This document shows positions 25,869-35,878 of a stretch of 64,000 nucleotides of DNA, piece after piece. How positions within the stretch are numbered: position 1 is the stretch's first letter; every line of letters starts with the position of its first letter. The notes beneath the pieces are model-generated. The model ran no database searches. It saw only the letters and a list, made by a program, of their open reading frames with translations, and was not told the DNA's origin. Source of the stretch: Collimonas silvisoli. GTDB lineage: Bacteria > Pseudomonadota > Gammaproteobacteria > Burkholderiales > Burkholderiaceae_D. The stretch covers positions 1-64,000 of the forward strand of contig NZ_JAGQEG010000015.1 in assembly GCF_018305005.1 (NCBI RefSeq), in the 5' to 3' direction. The position numbers and the translations under genes are program-made.

Positions 25869-26801
25869 ATGAACAAATTAACCATCGACCTCAATGACCT
25901 GTATTTCTTTGTACAGGTTGTCGACAGCAAGGGCTTCACGGCGGCGGCAGACGCGCTGGGCATACCGAAATCCAGATTGAGCCGGCGTACTGCAGAACTG
26001 GAAAAATTGCTGGGAGTCAGATTGCTGCACCGGACCTCGCGCCGGATCGCGCTTACCGACGTTGGCGCCGAGTTCTACCGGCATTGTGTTGCGATGATCG
26101 TCGAAGCCCATGCCGCCGAAGATGTCGTGCAACGCACCTTGGTCGAACCGGTGGGGGTGATACGCTTTAGCGCTCCAGAAGGAATGGTGGATTTGATCCT
26201 GAGTGACCTTCTGCCGCGCTTCATGGCCATGTATCCAAAAGTCCAGGTCATGACGCAGATTACCAATCGCAACGTAGACCTGATCGAAGAGAGGATAGAT
26301 GTAGCCTTGCGGATTAATGCACAGGCACTGGAGAATTCCAGTTTAGTTCAAACCAATCTGTGCCCAACCCCGTGGGGGCTATATGCAAGCCCTTCTTTTA
26401 TAGAGCGTGCCGGGCAGTTGCAATGCCCGGCCGATCTGGCCCCGCTGGACGCGCTGGTATTTGGCATGGAGGAAGAAGCACCGGCATGGCGATTGCTGAA
26501 CCACGCAGGTGAACAGCAAGCGGTTGCCTTAAAGGCACGCATGAGAAGCGACAACATCCGGCTTCTTAAAAAGGCAGCGCTTGCGAATATGGGAGTGATA
26601 GCATTGCCGCGCCACGTATGTTCGGAGGATCTGGCACAAGGTTCTCTGCAACGTGTGCTACCCGATTGGCAGCCTCCGGCGGGACAGGTGCGGCTGGTAT
26701 TCCCGACCCGCCGCGGCCTCGTTCCTGCCGTGCGGGCGTATATAGAATTTCTGAAAGCGGAGTTGCCGGCCAGAGTTGCACTGCTATCTGGGAACAATTG
26801 A
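25869..26801 (+). CDS. LysR-family transcriptional regulator
   Basis: 310 residues from the ATG at 25869 (MNKLTIDLNDLYFFVQVVD). N-terminal helix-turn-helix with recognition helix near GIPKSRLSRRTAELE, and an effector domain beginning about residue 90 (GVIRFSAPEGMVD). The CrgA-like subgroup (TSRRIALTDVG) often controls adjacent oxidoreductase or membrane-protein genes. It lies divergent to the DUF4148 gene, with doxX beyond, so either could be its target. Confidence 0.88.
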   Translation: MNKLTIDLNDLYFFVQVVDSKGFTAAADALGIPKSRLSRRTAELEKLLGVRLLHRTSRRIALTDVGAEFYRHCVAMIVEAHAAEDVVQRTLVEPVGVIRFSAPEGMVDLILSDLLPRFMAMYPKVQVMTQITNRNVDLIEERIDVALRINAQALENSSLVQTNLCPTPWGLYASPSFIERAGQLQCPADLAPLDALVFGMEEEAPAWRLLNHAGEQQAVALKARMRSDNIRLLKKAALANMGVIALPRHVCSEDLAQGSLQRVLPDWQPPAGQVRLVFPTRRGLVPAVRAYIEFLKAELPARVALLSGNN

Positions 26802-26908
26802 CTAAGGGGAGAGGCGTTCATTTCATTCCGATTTGACCGGTCGGTTCGGCTCGAATTGCGACCTCCATGTTTGGCATGTCCTGTCACGGCCCCCAACCCC
26901 TCGGGTCG

Positions 26909-27934
26909 TCACCAGCGCGAAAAATGCTCCTCGGTCACCCCCACCAGATGTTCCACCGGCCGTGGCGCGGCATTGGGTTCCGGCTTGACCCAGCCGCTGA
27001 AACTGCCTATCGGCTGGATATAGCGAGTGGTGGCGATCAGCAGGTTCTTGTTTTCACGGCGCGCACCTTCCGGCATGAATTGCAGGTCGAGCAAACCATC
27101 GTCGGTATAGATATGCCAGGGCGCCAGCGGCGCAGCAGGGTCGTACTCGAAACGCACATGGCCAAGCGCATGCAACTGGCCGTCTAGCCACAACGCATTC
27201 TCTTGCTTGCCGAAATATCCGGCTTGCAGATTGAAGCCGATATCCAGGCCGTGGGCCGAGGCCCAGCGCCATTCGGTACTGCGCGCCAGCAAGCCATTCG
27301 AGTAATCGAAGCTGGCGACGCCTCCTGCCAAGTCATAGCGCTGCTCGCCCACCCGCACTTCGCCATTGAGCGGCATGCCCGGCGATTTCTGGGTGGCATG
27401 CACCGAGCCGTGCACAATCGGCCCGACTGCCAGCAGCAAGGGGGCTGCGTCGCTGGCGTCGAATTCAGCTTCAAGCTCGAATTGCTCGCATTGCAAGCTG
27501 AGCTGGTATTTGCCGTCATGCGGATTGCCGGCGGCCGGCGGCTGATAGTCGATCCGGTTGCCGAAACAATGGAAACGGCTGGCGCCGCTCACCCGATCGC
27601 TGACTTTAGCGCTCAGGCCGGGTATGCCGCCTTGCGAGAAGCCGGCAATCTGCTTGCCTTGCTGACGATCGAAGACATAAGCGAAAGCGGTGTTGGTCCA
27701 GCCGATGTCGACAATCGCGATGCCGCACAACAGCTGCGGCGTCGACAGCGCCACGTATTGCCAGCGCTTGTGATGCAAGCGCCGCCACAGGCTGTTGCGC
27801 GCATACGGCGCGGCCAGGGTCGACCAGTCGATAGCGCCAGTCTGGCCGGCATAACGCCCCATGCGCGGCTGGCCGTCGGCATCGATGATATTGGCGGGAG
27901 CCGCTGGCAGGCTCGGTGACAATGGGGAAGTCAT
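26909..27934 (-). CDS. DUF2804 domain-containing protein
   Basis: 341 residues from the ATG at 27934; a TTG at 27964 directly abuts the stop of the upstream SRPBCC gene (TGATTG) and would allow coupled translation. The sequence matches DUF2804: WRRLHHKRWQYVAL near the N-terminus, IVDIGWTNTAFAYVFD, and a C-terminal FSGWVKPEPNA. These proteins are predicted beta-rich lipocalin-like proteins of unknown function. Forms a two-gene operon with the SRPBCC protein, which suggests a shared hydrophobic ligand, but this is inference. Confidence 0.8.
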   Translation of the reverse strand: MTSPLSPSLPAAPANIIDADGQPRMGRYAGQTGAIDWSTLAAPYARNSLWRRLHHKRWQYVALSTPQLLCGIAIVDIGWTNTAFAYVFDRQQGKQIAGFSQGGIPGLSAKVSDRVSGASRFHCFGNRIDYQPPAAGNPHDGKYQLSLQCEQFELEAEFDASDAAPLLLAVGPIVHGSVHATQKSPGMPLNGEVRVGEQRYDLAGGVASFDYSNGLLARSTEWRWASAHGLDIGFNLQAGYFGKQENALWLDGQLHALGHVRFEYDPAAPLAPWHIYTDDGLLDLQFMPEGARRENKNLLIATTRYIQPIGSFSGWVKPEPNAAPRPVEHLVGVTEEHFSRW

Positions 27935-27964
27935 GCGCGGTGATAAAGCATCAGTGAGCTTCAA

Positions 27965-28369
27965 TCAGTGAGTCTCAAGCAGTTGTTTCAAGGTAGCCAG
28001 GTCGCGCAGCACCCAGTTTGCATCCGCCTCGAATTTTTCATCCGACATGTGAGCAAGACGGAACAGGGTGAAATGCAACTCACAGCCATCGCCGTTGGCG
28101 ATCAGCCGCATCGGGACATAAATCTCCGCGCCGGTCGCCGGTAGCACCCAGTGATCCAGCACGCCATAGGGGTTGCTTGGGCTAAAGCGGATCTTGACCT
28201 GGCCGTCCGGCGTATCGGCGATCCACTCGCCGTTCACCTGCGCCAGGTTTTTTCCCAGGCCGCTGGCCCATTGTGCAAAATTTTCGGGGCGTGAGACGAA
28301 CGCATAGGCATCCCGCAGATCGCGCTGAATCGTAATGCTGAGATGACGGGTGGGGCAGCTTGATGGCAC
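27965..28369 (-). CDS. SRPBCC (START-like) ligand-binding protein
   Basis: 134 residues. The opening beta strand and helix (LSITIQRDLRDAYAFVSRPENFAQWASGL) and the later FRLAHMSDEKFEADANWVLRDLATLKQLLE helix are characteristic of the polyketide cyclase/START-like SRPBCC fold, a helix-grip pocket for small hydrophobic molecules. Stop codon touches the possible TTG start of the DUF2804 gene. Ligand unknown. Confidence 0.78.
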   Translation of the reverse strand: MPSSCPTRHLSITIQRDLRDAYAFVSRPENFAQWASGLGKNLAQVNGEWIADTPDGQVKIRFSPSNPYGVLDHWVLPATGAEIYVPMRLIANGDGCELHFTLFRLAHMSDEKFEADANWVLRDLATLKQLLETH

Positions 28370-28607
28370 GGGCGTCTCCTGGCGATGGGCTGGGAATGTC
28401 TGATCCGATTCCAGAAATGCATGTTACGGATCGCTTGGCTTTCTGTCTACTGTCTAAGTTACCTGCTCGTGATCGCGGCCGCTACCCTTTACAATGCCGG
28501 GTTGCTCATTGATTTATACCGTTAAGTGGCCGAGGGCAGAGTTTCACGGCAATTCTCGATATATTTCCATTTTTGCAATGTATTTTCGTAACTTGTTTTT
28601 GTAACTA

Positions 28608-30077
28608 TTGCAGGCAACCCGATTGTTTTTCGAACCAGACCGACTTAATTTTTTCAGGCCGCTTGCCGGCAAACACCGTGGCGTGGTGGTGGCTTGCGTG
28701 CGGGCGCTGTATGAGCGGTTGCATGGCCCCAGCGCCGACTATGGCCAGAACCTGACGCGCGACGGCTTGCGCGATCTGTTGCTGCCGGTGGTGCAGCAAG
28801 CGTTGCAGGAAGCGCGCCAGATCATGCTGATGCAGGAAGAGGCGGCCGGCACTGAATTGGCCGACGACGATTTCATTCCGCCCGGCGCCGACGATCAGCA
28901 AAGCAGCAGCGCGCTGTTGCGGACCCTGCTCAGGGACGGCTGGCTGGAAACCTTCGGCGACCGCGCCGGCCTGGTCACCGCCTACCGCTTTACCCGTGCC
29001 GGCAAATTGTTTGCCGAAGCGTTCTGGGCCATCGACCGGCGCAGCGCGCGCACCCGGCAGCGCAATGTGCGCAGTTGCCGCAATGCGCTCAACGCCGCGC
29101 TGCGCAATGTCGACGCCTACGATCTGATCGATGCCTACGACTACGCCGAAAAAGTCATCAGCGATTTATCGGAAGGCGTCGATTATTTCCAGGAGCTGGT
29201 GCGGCGCTTGATGCTGGAAGCATCGCAAACGCCGTGGGACGGTTTCATGGAATTTCTGGACCGCTTCGAAAAGGAATTCAAGAAGCAGTTGACCGCCGAC
29301 AGCATTGAACGCCATCGGCAGGCGATCCGCGACGTGATCGCCCGTTTGCATAGCCTGGAGGAAGATAAGTCACGGGCGCTGGAAGAGCAGCTCAACGATA
29401 TCGCCCGCTGGGCCAGCCAGGAACGGCAAGGGCCGTCGACGTTGGAGTGGATGCTGGACCGCATCGAAGAAATGGTGGAGGCGGCATGCACCACCAAACA
29501 CCCGGAACTGATCAAGGCCATGAGCGTGTATATGCAGCGCGCCGCCAGCATCGTGCAGCAGGCGCTGATGCTGCGCGGCGGCCAGACCCGCCAGGCTTAT
29601 AGCCTGGCCATCAGCAAGACCGCCAAGCTCAGCGGCGAAGCCCAGAATGCTTTTCTGGAGCGCATCGGCGCCGCCATCGCCCCGGCTGAAATCCGCCTGC
29701 TCGATCCGGCCGCTTTCAAGTTGCGCAGCGCCTCGCAACGGCGCAAGGCCTTGACCGTGACGGCGCAGCCGAAAGTGACGCGCGACGCCCGGCTGGCGGC
29801 CGCCATGTATCGCGCCGAAGCCGACGCCTTTGCCTTGTCCAACGACGACATCGTGCACCGGATCCGCGCCGAACTGCGCTTGCGCGACCGGCCGATCCGC
29901 CTGTCGACGCTGCCGGTGGCTACCACTACCGATGTCCTCAACAATATGCAAGTGGTGGAAGCCGTGCGCGGCGCGCGCGACGAACGGCTGACCGTGCAGA
30001 AATTGCCGAGCAAACTCTGGAACGAGTTTTATGCCGGCGACGATTATCAGATCGAGATGAAACATGACATTGAATGA
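28608..30077 (+). CDS. mksF: MksF/JetA-type condensin accessory subunit
   Basis: 489 residues from a TTG at 28608; a second TTG at 28623 has AGGC upstream and may be the true start, and no ATG is available. The N-terminal LFFEPDRLNFFRPLAGKHR and a long helical body match the JetA/MksF family (kleisin-like subunit of MukBEF-related condensins). Its gene overlaps mksE by 14 bp and leads the three-gene operon. In Wadjet systems the equivalent JetA binds JetB and bridges the SMC heads. No nuclease gene is attached here, so chromosome organisation is at least as likely as plasmid defence. Confidence 0.85.
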   Translation: MQATRLFFEPDRLNFFRPLAGKHRGVVVACVRALYERLHGPSADYGQNLTRDGLRDLLLPVVQQALQEARQIMLMQEEAAGTELADDDFIPPGADDQQSSSALLRTLLRDGWLETFGDRAGLVTAYRFTRAGKLFAEAFWAIDRRSARTRQRNVRSCRNALNAALRNVDAYDLIDAYDYAEKVISDLSEGVDYFQELVRRLMLEASQTPWDGFMEFLDRFEKEFKKQLTADSIERHRQAIRDVIARLHSLEEDKSRALEEQLNDIARWASQERQGPSTLEWMLDRIEEMVEAACTTKHPELIKAMSVYMQRAASIVQQALMLRGGQTRQAYSLAISKTAKLSGEAQNAFLERIGAAIAPAEIRLLDPAAFKLRSASQRRKALTVTAQPKVTRDARLAAAMYRAEADAFALSNDDIVHRIRAELRLRDRPIRLSTLPVATTTDVLNNMQVVEAVRGARDERLTVQKLPSKLWNEFYAGDDYQIEMKHDIE

Positions 30078-30810
30078 AACACTGAACGAACAACTGGCCA
30101 TCCACAATTTGTCGCTGGAGCGGTTTCGCGAAATCGTCGGACGCCTGTTTGCCGCCGGCATCGTGCTGCGCGAGGAAGACGGCGTCGAGCAACGCCTGTA
30201 CGACGATGCGCGCCGCATCGAAACCTGTCTGGGCGAATACTTCCGGCTCGGCGGCTTTCGGCTTGAGCACAACCTGAAGGGCGAATTTTTCCGTCTATAT
30301 GCGCCGGGCGCAGAAGTGCCCGGCATGCCGGAAGACGGGCTGGAACCGGTGCCGGGTTTGCGCGCCCGGCTGTCGCCGGATTTTGTGGCGGCGGCATTGG
30401 CGCTGCGCTTTCAGTATCAGCAAGGCTTGTCGGAAGGCGGCAACCGGCTGACTGATTCGGGCGAGGTATTGACGCGCTTTGAAGAATTGTCGGCCACCTT
30501 GCAGACCCAGTTGAAGCGCGCTCTGCCGCCGACCAGCATCGAGCGGCAGCGCTTGCTCAACGATCTGAAACGGCATCGCCTGATCCGGCTGGCCGCCAAT
30601 TTTTCCATGGATGATGAAGACGCCTTGCTGGCGATCCGGCCGACCATTCTCTGCATCATCAGCGACGATATGCTGGAAGCTGCGCTGGAATCGGAACCGC
30701 AATCGGCGGAAGCCGGCGCTGACAGCGCAGCCGCAGCCGAAGTGGAGGCAGAACACGCCAGCCTGCAAGTCATGACGGAACAAGAAAGCATTGAAGGAAA
30801 CATCGAATGA
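30064..30810 (+). CDS. mksE: MksE/JetB-type condensin subunit (DUF4194)
   Basis: 248 residues, acidic at the C-terminus. The central part (EEDGVEQRLYDDARRIETCLGEYF; DDEDALLAIRPTILCIISDD) matches DUF4194, the MukE-like winged-helix subunit of MksBEF/Wadjet complexes. It overlaps mksF by 14 bp and mksB by 4 bp (ATGA), so the three proteins are made together in fixed ratio. Residues about 210-240 are an Ala/Glu-rich low-complexity tail. Confidence 0.87.
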   Translation: MTLNETLNEQLAIHNLSLERFREIVGRLFAAGIVLREEDGVEQRLYDDARRIETCLGEYFRLGGFRLEHNLKGEFFRLYAPGAEVPGMPEDGLEPVPGLRARLSPDFVAAALALRFQYQQGLSEGGNRLTDSGEVLTRFEELSATLQTQLKRALPPTSIERQRLLNDLKRHRLIRLAANFSMDDEDALLAIRPTILCIISDDMLEAALESEPQSAEAGADSAAAAEVEAEHASLQVMTEQESIEGNIE

Positions 30811-33800
30811 AGCTGGATAAACTGATCCTGGTGAACTGGGGCGCGCTGCGCTCGCAGGAATACCCGATGGGAAACATGACTTTGCTGACCGGCCCCACCG
30901 GCTCTGGCAAATCGACCATGCTGGACGCCTTGCAAACGGTGATGACGGCGGTATACCAGAATATTTTCAGCTATAACCCGGGGCAGGATGAAACCACCCA
31001 GGGCGCGCGCAACGGTAAAACCAAACGCACTTTGTGGTCTTACATCGTCGGCGCCGAGGATAATTTGTTTGCCCGTCCGAATGGCGCGCACGGCTATATC
31101 GCCGCAGTGTTCAAGCCGAGCGAGGGCGAGGAGGGGCGCGAGTTCACGGCGCTGGTGGCGGCTTCGGCCCGGGTCGATGGCGCCGGCGAACGGCGCCAGG
31201 CAGTATCGGAACGGCTGGCATTGCTGATCATCGACGGCGCCGCGCTGCAACTTGGCGATCTGACCTCGACCGAGATCGACGGCGGCATGGCGGTGGTTGC
31301 GGTCGAAAAGATCGAACATCACTTGTCTGGAAAATATCGCGGCATCACCAATTTCCGCGACAGCAAGCGCGAGTATCTGTGCCAGCTGTACGGTCGCTTC
31401 CGCGGTCAGAAAACAGTTGCCTTTGCCGAAGCCGAAAGCGCCGCCAGAGCCTGGAGCCAGTCGATAGCGCACAAACCTATCGGCAGTGTCGACGATCTGG
31501 TCAAGCATCAGATCCTGGAACTCGACACCACGCAACTGTCGCAGCGCATCGGCCAGATCAGCAAGCTGATGCGGCAGGTGAACGAATTGCGCAAGGAAGG
31601 CGAGCGCCTGAGCGACAACGTCAAGCGCCTGGAGCTACTTGGTAAAGCGGTCGGCGACACGGCGCGCGCGCATCAAGCGGCATGCCAGTCGCAGCTGCTG
31701 GTGTCGTCGCTGGCTTTGCGGGAAGACCAGCGCCAGCTGGAAGCGGCTACTTCCGCGATCGAGGGATTGCAGGCGCTGATCAGCGATGAAACCGAGAGCG
31801 CCGATAAGCTGGAGCAGGACCGTAGCGCCAAGAACCGCAGCCTGACGCAGATCCACGCGCAGATGATGGGCATTCCCGCGGCCGAACAAAAGACCCGGAT
31901 TCAAAACCAGATCGAGCAAAACGACGGCAAGATCAGGGCCGTATTCAACTCTTTGCAGCAGAATGCGCTGCTGGCCCAGCAACTGGAAAGCGCGGCGCGC
32001 AGTGTGGCCGGCATGCAGATCCCGCCGCAGCAAAAAGAGATCGCCAACGCCGCCCGCCAGGTTGTGCTGGCGCTGTCGGCCGCTGGCACGCTCGATCTCA
32101 CTACGCATCTGCGCAGCATCGCCGAACTGGCCAAGGCAGAACAAGTGGATGTGCTGAAATCGCTGATGCTGGTCAACGACTTTGAAGGTGTCGACGCTGC
32201 CTTGGGAAAATTGCACGGCGCGCTGGCCGGCACCGAACATAGTTTCGTCTCTGCCTTGCATACGCAGATTGCGCAATTGCGGGCCGCCGAGCACGACGCC
32301 TTGCGCCATGAAAAAGACGCCGCTTCGCGCAAAGCCAATCTGGCTGAAGGCGGCGCTGACTATCCACAGCATATCCGCCATGCGCTGAAGGAATTCCGTT
32401 CCGAGCTGGGGGCGGCGCGAGCCCAGGTCTTGTGCGATCTGGTGGAACCTCTGTCGGCGGAATGGCAGGCGGCGATCGAAGGTTATCTGGGCGGCGCCCG
32501 TTTCAACCTGGTGGTGGATCAGGAGTGGGAAAGCAAGGCTATCGCCTTCGTAAGGCAGAAAAAACTGCGGGCCAATGTGATCCAAGGCAGCTTCTGTCTG
32601 AAAAATCTGAAAGTGGAAAGAACGGCCAGCGATTCCATCGTGCATGAGCTCAGCACCGAGCATCCGATTGCGCATGCCTATCTGCACGATCAGTTCGGCC
32701 AGGTGGTCAAGGTGGCCGATACCGAAGCCTTGCGTCATACCTCGCGTGGTTTGACCAAGGACGGCAAGGGCAGCGGTTCGCGCACCATGTTCACCGCCGA
32801 TACCGATCTGCTGGTATTCGGCCAGGAAGCAAAGCGCCTCGCCAAGCAGCGTGCCGAACAAGAGCATGCGCAAGCAGAACAAGAGTTGACGCAACTGCGC
32901 GCCCAGTTGCGCGAATTGCAGGGCGCGTTGGCCTTGATGGGGCAATTGCAATGCCCGTCGTTTGCCGCGATTGACGAACTGGAAAATCTGGTGCGCGAGC
33001 TGGATGCCGCACGCCAGGATCTGAGCCGGCTCGACCTGACCCAGGTCAGCAAGCTGGAAGATGAAGCCGAAGCATTGGGCGTCGAGATCGCTGCTTTGGA
33101 GGCGCGTAAGACCGCCTGCAGCAAAAACATCGGCGGCCATGAAAAAGCCATACAAGGCCATCAGGCCGTGATGACACGTTTGAGTTTTGGCCTGAGCGGC
33201 AAGCAAACGCGAGTCGATGGCGATACCGAAAAATTGCGCGACCTGTGCATCGTCAACGGCAGCCTGTCTTTCACCGCGCTGACAGACGAAGTCGCTGCGT
33301 GGGTGGGCGATGGCAGCTATTCGCAATCGCAGGCATCCAGCAATGTCGCCAGACAAACCGCGCTCAGCTGGCAGTTATACGGCGATGCGCGCAACGCGCT
33401 TGGCGAGTACCATGCCCATGCGCGTATCGACGAGCGTTTTGAAGTGGCTCAGGGCGAGGATTTGCGCGATGGCGATTTTACGCCGCTGTATGCGCTGATG
33501 GTGGGCTTGCAAGAGCGCACTCGCGGGCAATTGACGCGGCAGAAAGATATCGGCCTGATCAAGAACCTGGAGCAGTTGCGCACGGCCGAAGCGTCGTTCA
33601 ACGATGTATTTACCAAGCAGTTCTGCTACGAGATCCGCAACGCAGTCGATACCGGCGTGCGGACCTTGAAAACACTGAATACCGAACTCGACAAGCTCAA
33701 GTTCGGCACCGATAAATTCCGCATCGACTGGTCGGAATGGATACCGGAATTCAAGGCTTATTACGATTTCTTTTGCGCTACCTCTGAGATGTCGGATACG

Positions 33801-34427
33801 CAGGAGGCCGGCAACCTGTTTGCCGATCCGGTGCTGAGCGCGGAGAATTGCCAGGTTCGCGGTCGCTTGGTGCAATTGCTGTTGTCGGACGACGAAGACA
33901 AGGCGGTCAAGGAGTTGCAGCGGGTTGCCGACTATCGCAACTACCGGCGCTACGAAATCTACAAGGAATCCGATACCGGTTCGCACGTCCGTTTATCGGA
34001 GTGGGGCACCGGCTCCGGCGGCCAGCTGGAGACGCCGGCCTACATCATTCACGCCGCAGTGGTCACCAACCGCCTCAAGCGTTTCGAGAAGGGCAACAGC
34101 CTGCATTTGCTGGTCAACGACGAATCGTTCGCCAAGATGGATGAAGGGCGCGCCCGCGATGTCTTGAAGTTCTTGCGCGATCATCTCGGCATGCAATTGA
34201 TCTGCGCCATGCCGACCAAACACGCCGGTGCAATCAAACCGGAGTTCTCGCGCGAATGGAGTTTCAGCCGCACCGTCGCCGACGGCAACGGCGAAGTCGG
34301 TTTCGTCTCGGAATCGGACGAGCGCGAACTGCGCTCGGACAAGCTGCGCGAATTGTGGGAGTTGCGGCGTGTGCAGGTGCGCGAACAGGCGCAGATCAAT
34401 TTTGAAGCGGCTGAGCAAGCGGCATGA
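30807..34427 (+). CDS. mksB: MksB/JetC-type SMC-like ATPase
   Basis: 1206 residues. Walker A GPTGSGKS at residues 29-36. A long region of coiled coil from about 230 to 450 and 650 to 800 flanks a hinge (FNLVVDQEWESKAIAF near 565). Near the C-terminus are the signature-like GTGSGGQ (1067-1073) and Walker B LLVNDES with Asp1105-Glu1106. This is the architecture of MukB/MksB/JetC condensins that extrude DNA loops using ATP. The operon ends here; 29 bp further on is the convergent phospholipase gene, so no MksG/JetD TOPRIM nuclease follows. Confidence 0.9.
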   Translation: MKLDKLILVNWGALRSQEYPMGNMTLLTGPTGSGKSTMLDALQTVMTAVYQNIFSYNPGQDETTQGARNGKTKRTLWSYIVGAEDNLFARPNGAHGYIAAVFKPSEGEEGREFTALVAASARVDGAGERRQAVSERLALLIIDGAALQLGDLTSTEIDGGMAVVAVEKIEHHLSGKYRGITNFRDSKREYLCQLYGRFRGQKTVAFAEAESAARAWSQSIAHKPIGSVDDLVKHQILELDTTQLSQRIGQISKLMRQVNELRKEGERLSDNVKRLELLGKAVGDTARAHQAACQSQLLVSSLALREDQRQLEAATSAIEGLQALISDETESADKLEQDRSAKNRSLTQIHAQMMGIPAAEQKTRIQNQIEQNDGKIRAVFNSLQQNALLAQQLESAARSVAGMQIPPQQKEIANAARQVVLALSAAGTLDLTTHLRSIAELAKAEQVDVLKSLMLVNDFEGVDAALGKLHGALAGTEHSFVSALHTQIAQLRAAEHDALRHEKDAASRKANLAEGGADYPQHIRHALKEFRSELGAARAQVLCDLVEPLSAEWQAAIEGYLGGARFNLVVDQEWESKAIAFVRQKKLRANVIQGSFCLKNLKVERTASDSIVHELSTEHPIAHAYLHDQFGQVVKVADTEALRHTSRGLTKDGKGSGSRTMFTADTDLLVFGQEAKRLAKQRAEQEHAQAEQELTQLRAQLRELQGALALMGQLQCPSFAAIDELENLVRELDAARQDLSRLDLTQVSKLEDEAEALGVEIAALEARKTACSKNIGGHEKAIQGHQAVMTRLSFGLSGKQTRVDGDTEKLRDLCIVNGSLSFTALTDEVAAWVGDGSYSQSQASSNVARQTALSWQLYGDARNALGEYHAHARIDERFEVAQGEDLRDGDFTPLYALMVGLQERTRGQLTRQKDIGLIKNLEQLRTAEASFNDVFTKQFCYEIRNAVDTGVRTLKTLNTELDKLKFGTDKFRIDWSEWIPEFKAYYDFFCATSEMSDTQEAGNLFADPVLSAENCQVRGRLVQLLLSDDEDKAVKELQRVADYRNYRRYEIYKESDTGSHVRLSEWGTGSGGQLETPAYIIHAAVVTNRLKRFEKGNSLHLLVNDESFAKMDEGRARDVLKFLRDHLGMQLICAMPTKHAGAIKPEFSREWSFSRTVADGNGEVGFVSESDERELRSDKLRELWELRRVQVREQAQINFEAAEQAA

Positions 34428-34456
34428 ATGCGCTCGCGAGCTCGCCTTGGATCTGC

Positions 34457-35878
34457 TTATGCATTGACTTTGGTTGGCCGCCGTTTGAAAAAATCCACCG
34501 CGTGCTGGCGTGTCTTGATGTTTGCCAGCGTGGTGGCAGGATCAAGGCCGAAGCGGCGCGCCGATCCGCTCACCAGGCTTTTCTGCAGATCATTCGGCGC
34601 GCTCGATAGCGCCGGTTGCACCATGGCCGCGCCTGGCGCCGTAATATCGGGCAGATCGGTGCGTGGCGTGTTCAGCGTCAATACCTGAGAGAGCGTCGGC
34701 GCCACCGCGATGCGCTCGCTCGGCAGCATGTCCGACGGCGCGATGCCGATCCAGTCGCGCAAGGTCGCGAGTATCGAGGTATGGTCGTAAGGGACCGTCG
34801 TATCGGAGCGGAATACCGTGCCCGCGGCGATGTAAGGCGAGACTACCACGGTCGGTACGCGCACCCCGAAACGGTCAAACAAAAAACCGTCGTCGCCGGG
34901 TGTGCTCGCTACATCCGGCGGCATGGCGTGGGCCGGCGGAAGTACATGATCGTAGCAGCCGCCGTGTTCATCGTAGGTGATGATGAGCAGGGTCTTGGCC
35001 CAGCCTGGGGAGCTGCTGACGGCGCTCCAGATTTCGTGGAGAAAGGCTTCGCCCGCCTGTACATCGTGCGGCGGGTGCTGGTCGTTCGGCTGCAGCAGGA
35101 AACACGGTTCGATGAAAGAGTAGCGCGGCAGGGTATCGCTGGCGCAGGCGTCGACGAATTCGGTAAAGCGGCCGAAGTGGCCGTTGAGCATCGGATCCCA
35201 CAGTTTTGGAAACATGGTGCGCGTGAGCGATGGCGTCAACAGGGTATCGCTGTATACCGCCCAGCTGGCGCCGCATGCCTGGAGCACGTTGTAGATGGTC
35301 GGCACGTCCCAATCCAGCGGGTCGGGCGGGCTGCCGTTGTTGATGCGTCCGTTGGACGTGCCGGCGTGGACAAAAGCGCGATTCGGCCAGGTCTGGCTGG
35401 GTACCGAACAGAACCAGGCGTCCGATACCGCGTATTGTTGCGCCAGTGTCGCCAGCACCGGCAATTGGGTGCGGCTGTGGCATTGCATGATCTCGGTGGC
35501 GTCGGCGGTCGCTGTCGTCGCGTAGTTGAGAACGAAGCCTTGCATCGGCCAGCGCGGATTGGCGACAACCCCTTCCGGTCCGTACAGCTGATACGTCACG
35601 TTGTCGAAGGTTTCCGCCGGATCGGGATCGGGTATGGTGGCGGAGCTGGTCACCGGTTTGACCTCGACCTGCTGCGGCGGATCGCCGCTGAAATAGCCTG
35701 AGTTCGCCGGATTCCAGAGGCCGGGCCGCAAACCGTCGTATTGCGCAGCGCTCCCCTTTGGCAAGACCACGGCTGGCATGGCGCCGTCTGGGTAGAGTCC
35801 GCCGAGCATATTGTCGAGCGAGCGGTTTTCCAGCATGACGACCACGATGTGTTCTATCTGGGGCAGGATCTGGGACAT
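34457..35878 (-). CDS. Phospholipase C/phosphoesterase family protein
   Basis: 473 residues from the ATG at 35878, fixed by a strong AAGGAGG seven bases upstream. Family features: IEHIVVVMLENRSLDNMLGGLYPDG at the N-terminus, AWFCSVPSQTWPNRAFVHAGTSNGRI near residue 150 and ITYDEHGGCYDHVLPP near residue 290, a metal-binding region. It belongs to the bacterial phospholipase C/acid phosphatase AcpA superfamily, which cleaves phosphate esters such as phosphatidylcholine. No clear signal peptide is visible, so secretion by type I, II or III routes, or a cytoplasmic role, is open. Neighbour of an effector gene. Confidence 0.85.
   Translation of the reverse strand: MSQILPQIEHIVVVMLENRSLDNMLGGLYPDGAMPAVVLPKGSAAQYDGLRPGLWNPANSGYFSGDPPQQVEVKPVTSSATIPDPDPAETFDNVTYQLYGPEGVVANPRWPMQGFVLNYATTATADATEIMQCHSRTQLPVLATLAQQYAVSDAWFCSVPSQTWPNRAFVHAGTSNGRINNGSPPDPLDWDVPTIYNVLQACGASWAVYSDTLLTPSLTRTMFPKLWDPMLNGHFGRFTEFVDACASDTLPRYSFIEPCFLLQPNDQHPPHDVQAGEAFLHEIWSAVSSSPGWAKTLLIITYDEHGGCYDHVLPPAHAMPPDVASTPGDDGFLFDRFGVRVPTVVVSPYIAAGTVFRSDTTVPYDHTSILATLRDWIGIAPSDMLPSERIAVAPTLSQVLTLNTPRTDLPDITAPGAAMVQPALSSAPNDLQKSLVSGSARRFGLDPATTLANIKTRQHAVDFFKRRPTKVNA

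Noticed and set aside
31635-33356. A 573-codon minus-strand frame inside mksB
   Set aside because: Composition is that of an antisense shadow; mksB on the other strand has Walker motifs and operon overlaps.
28608-34427. Complete Wadjet defence system
   Set aside because: Only JetA, JetB and JetC equivalents are present; no JetD gene lies on either side, so the name MksFEB is used.
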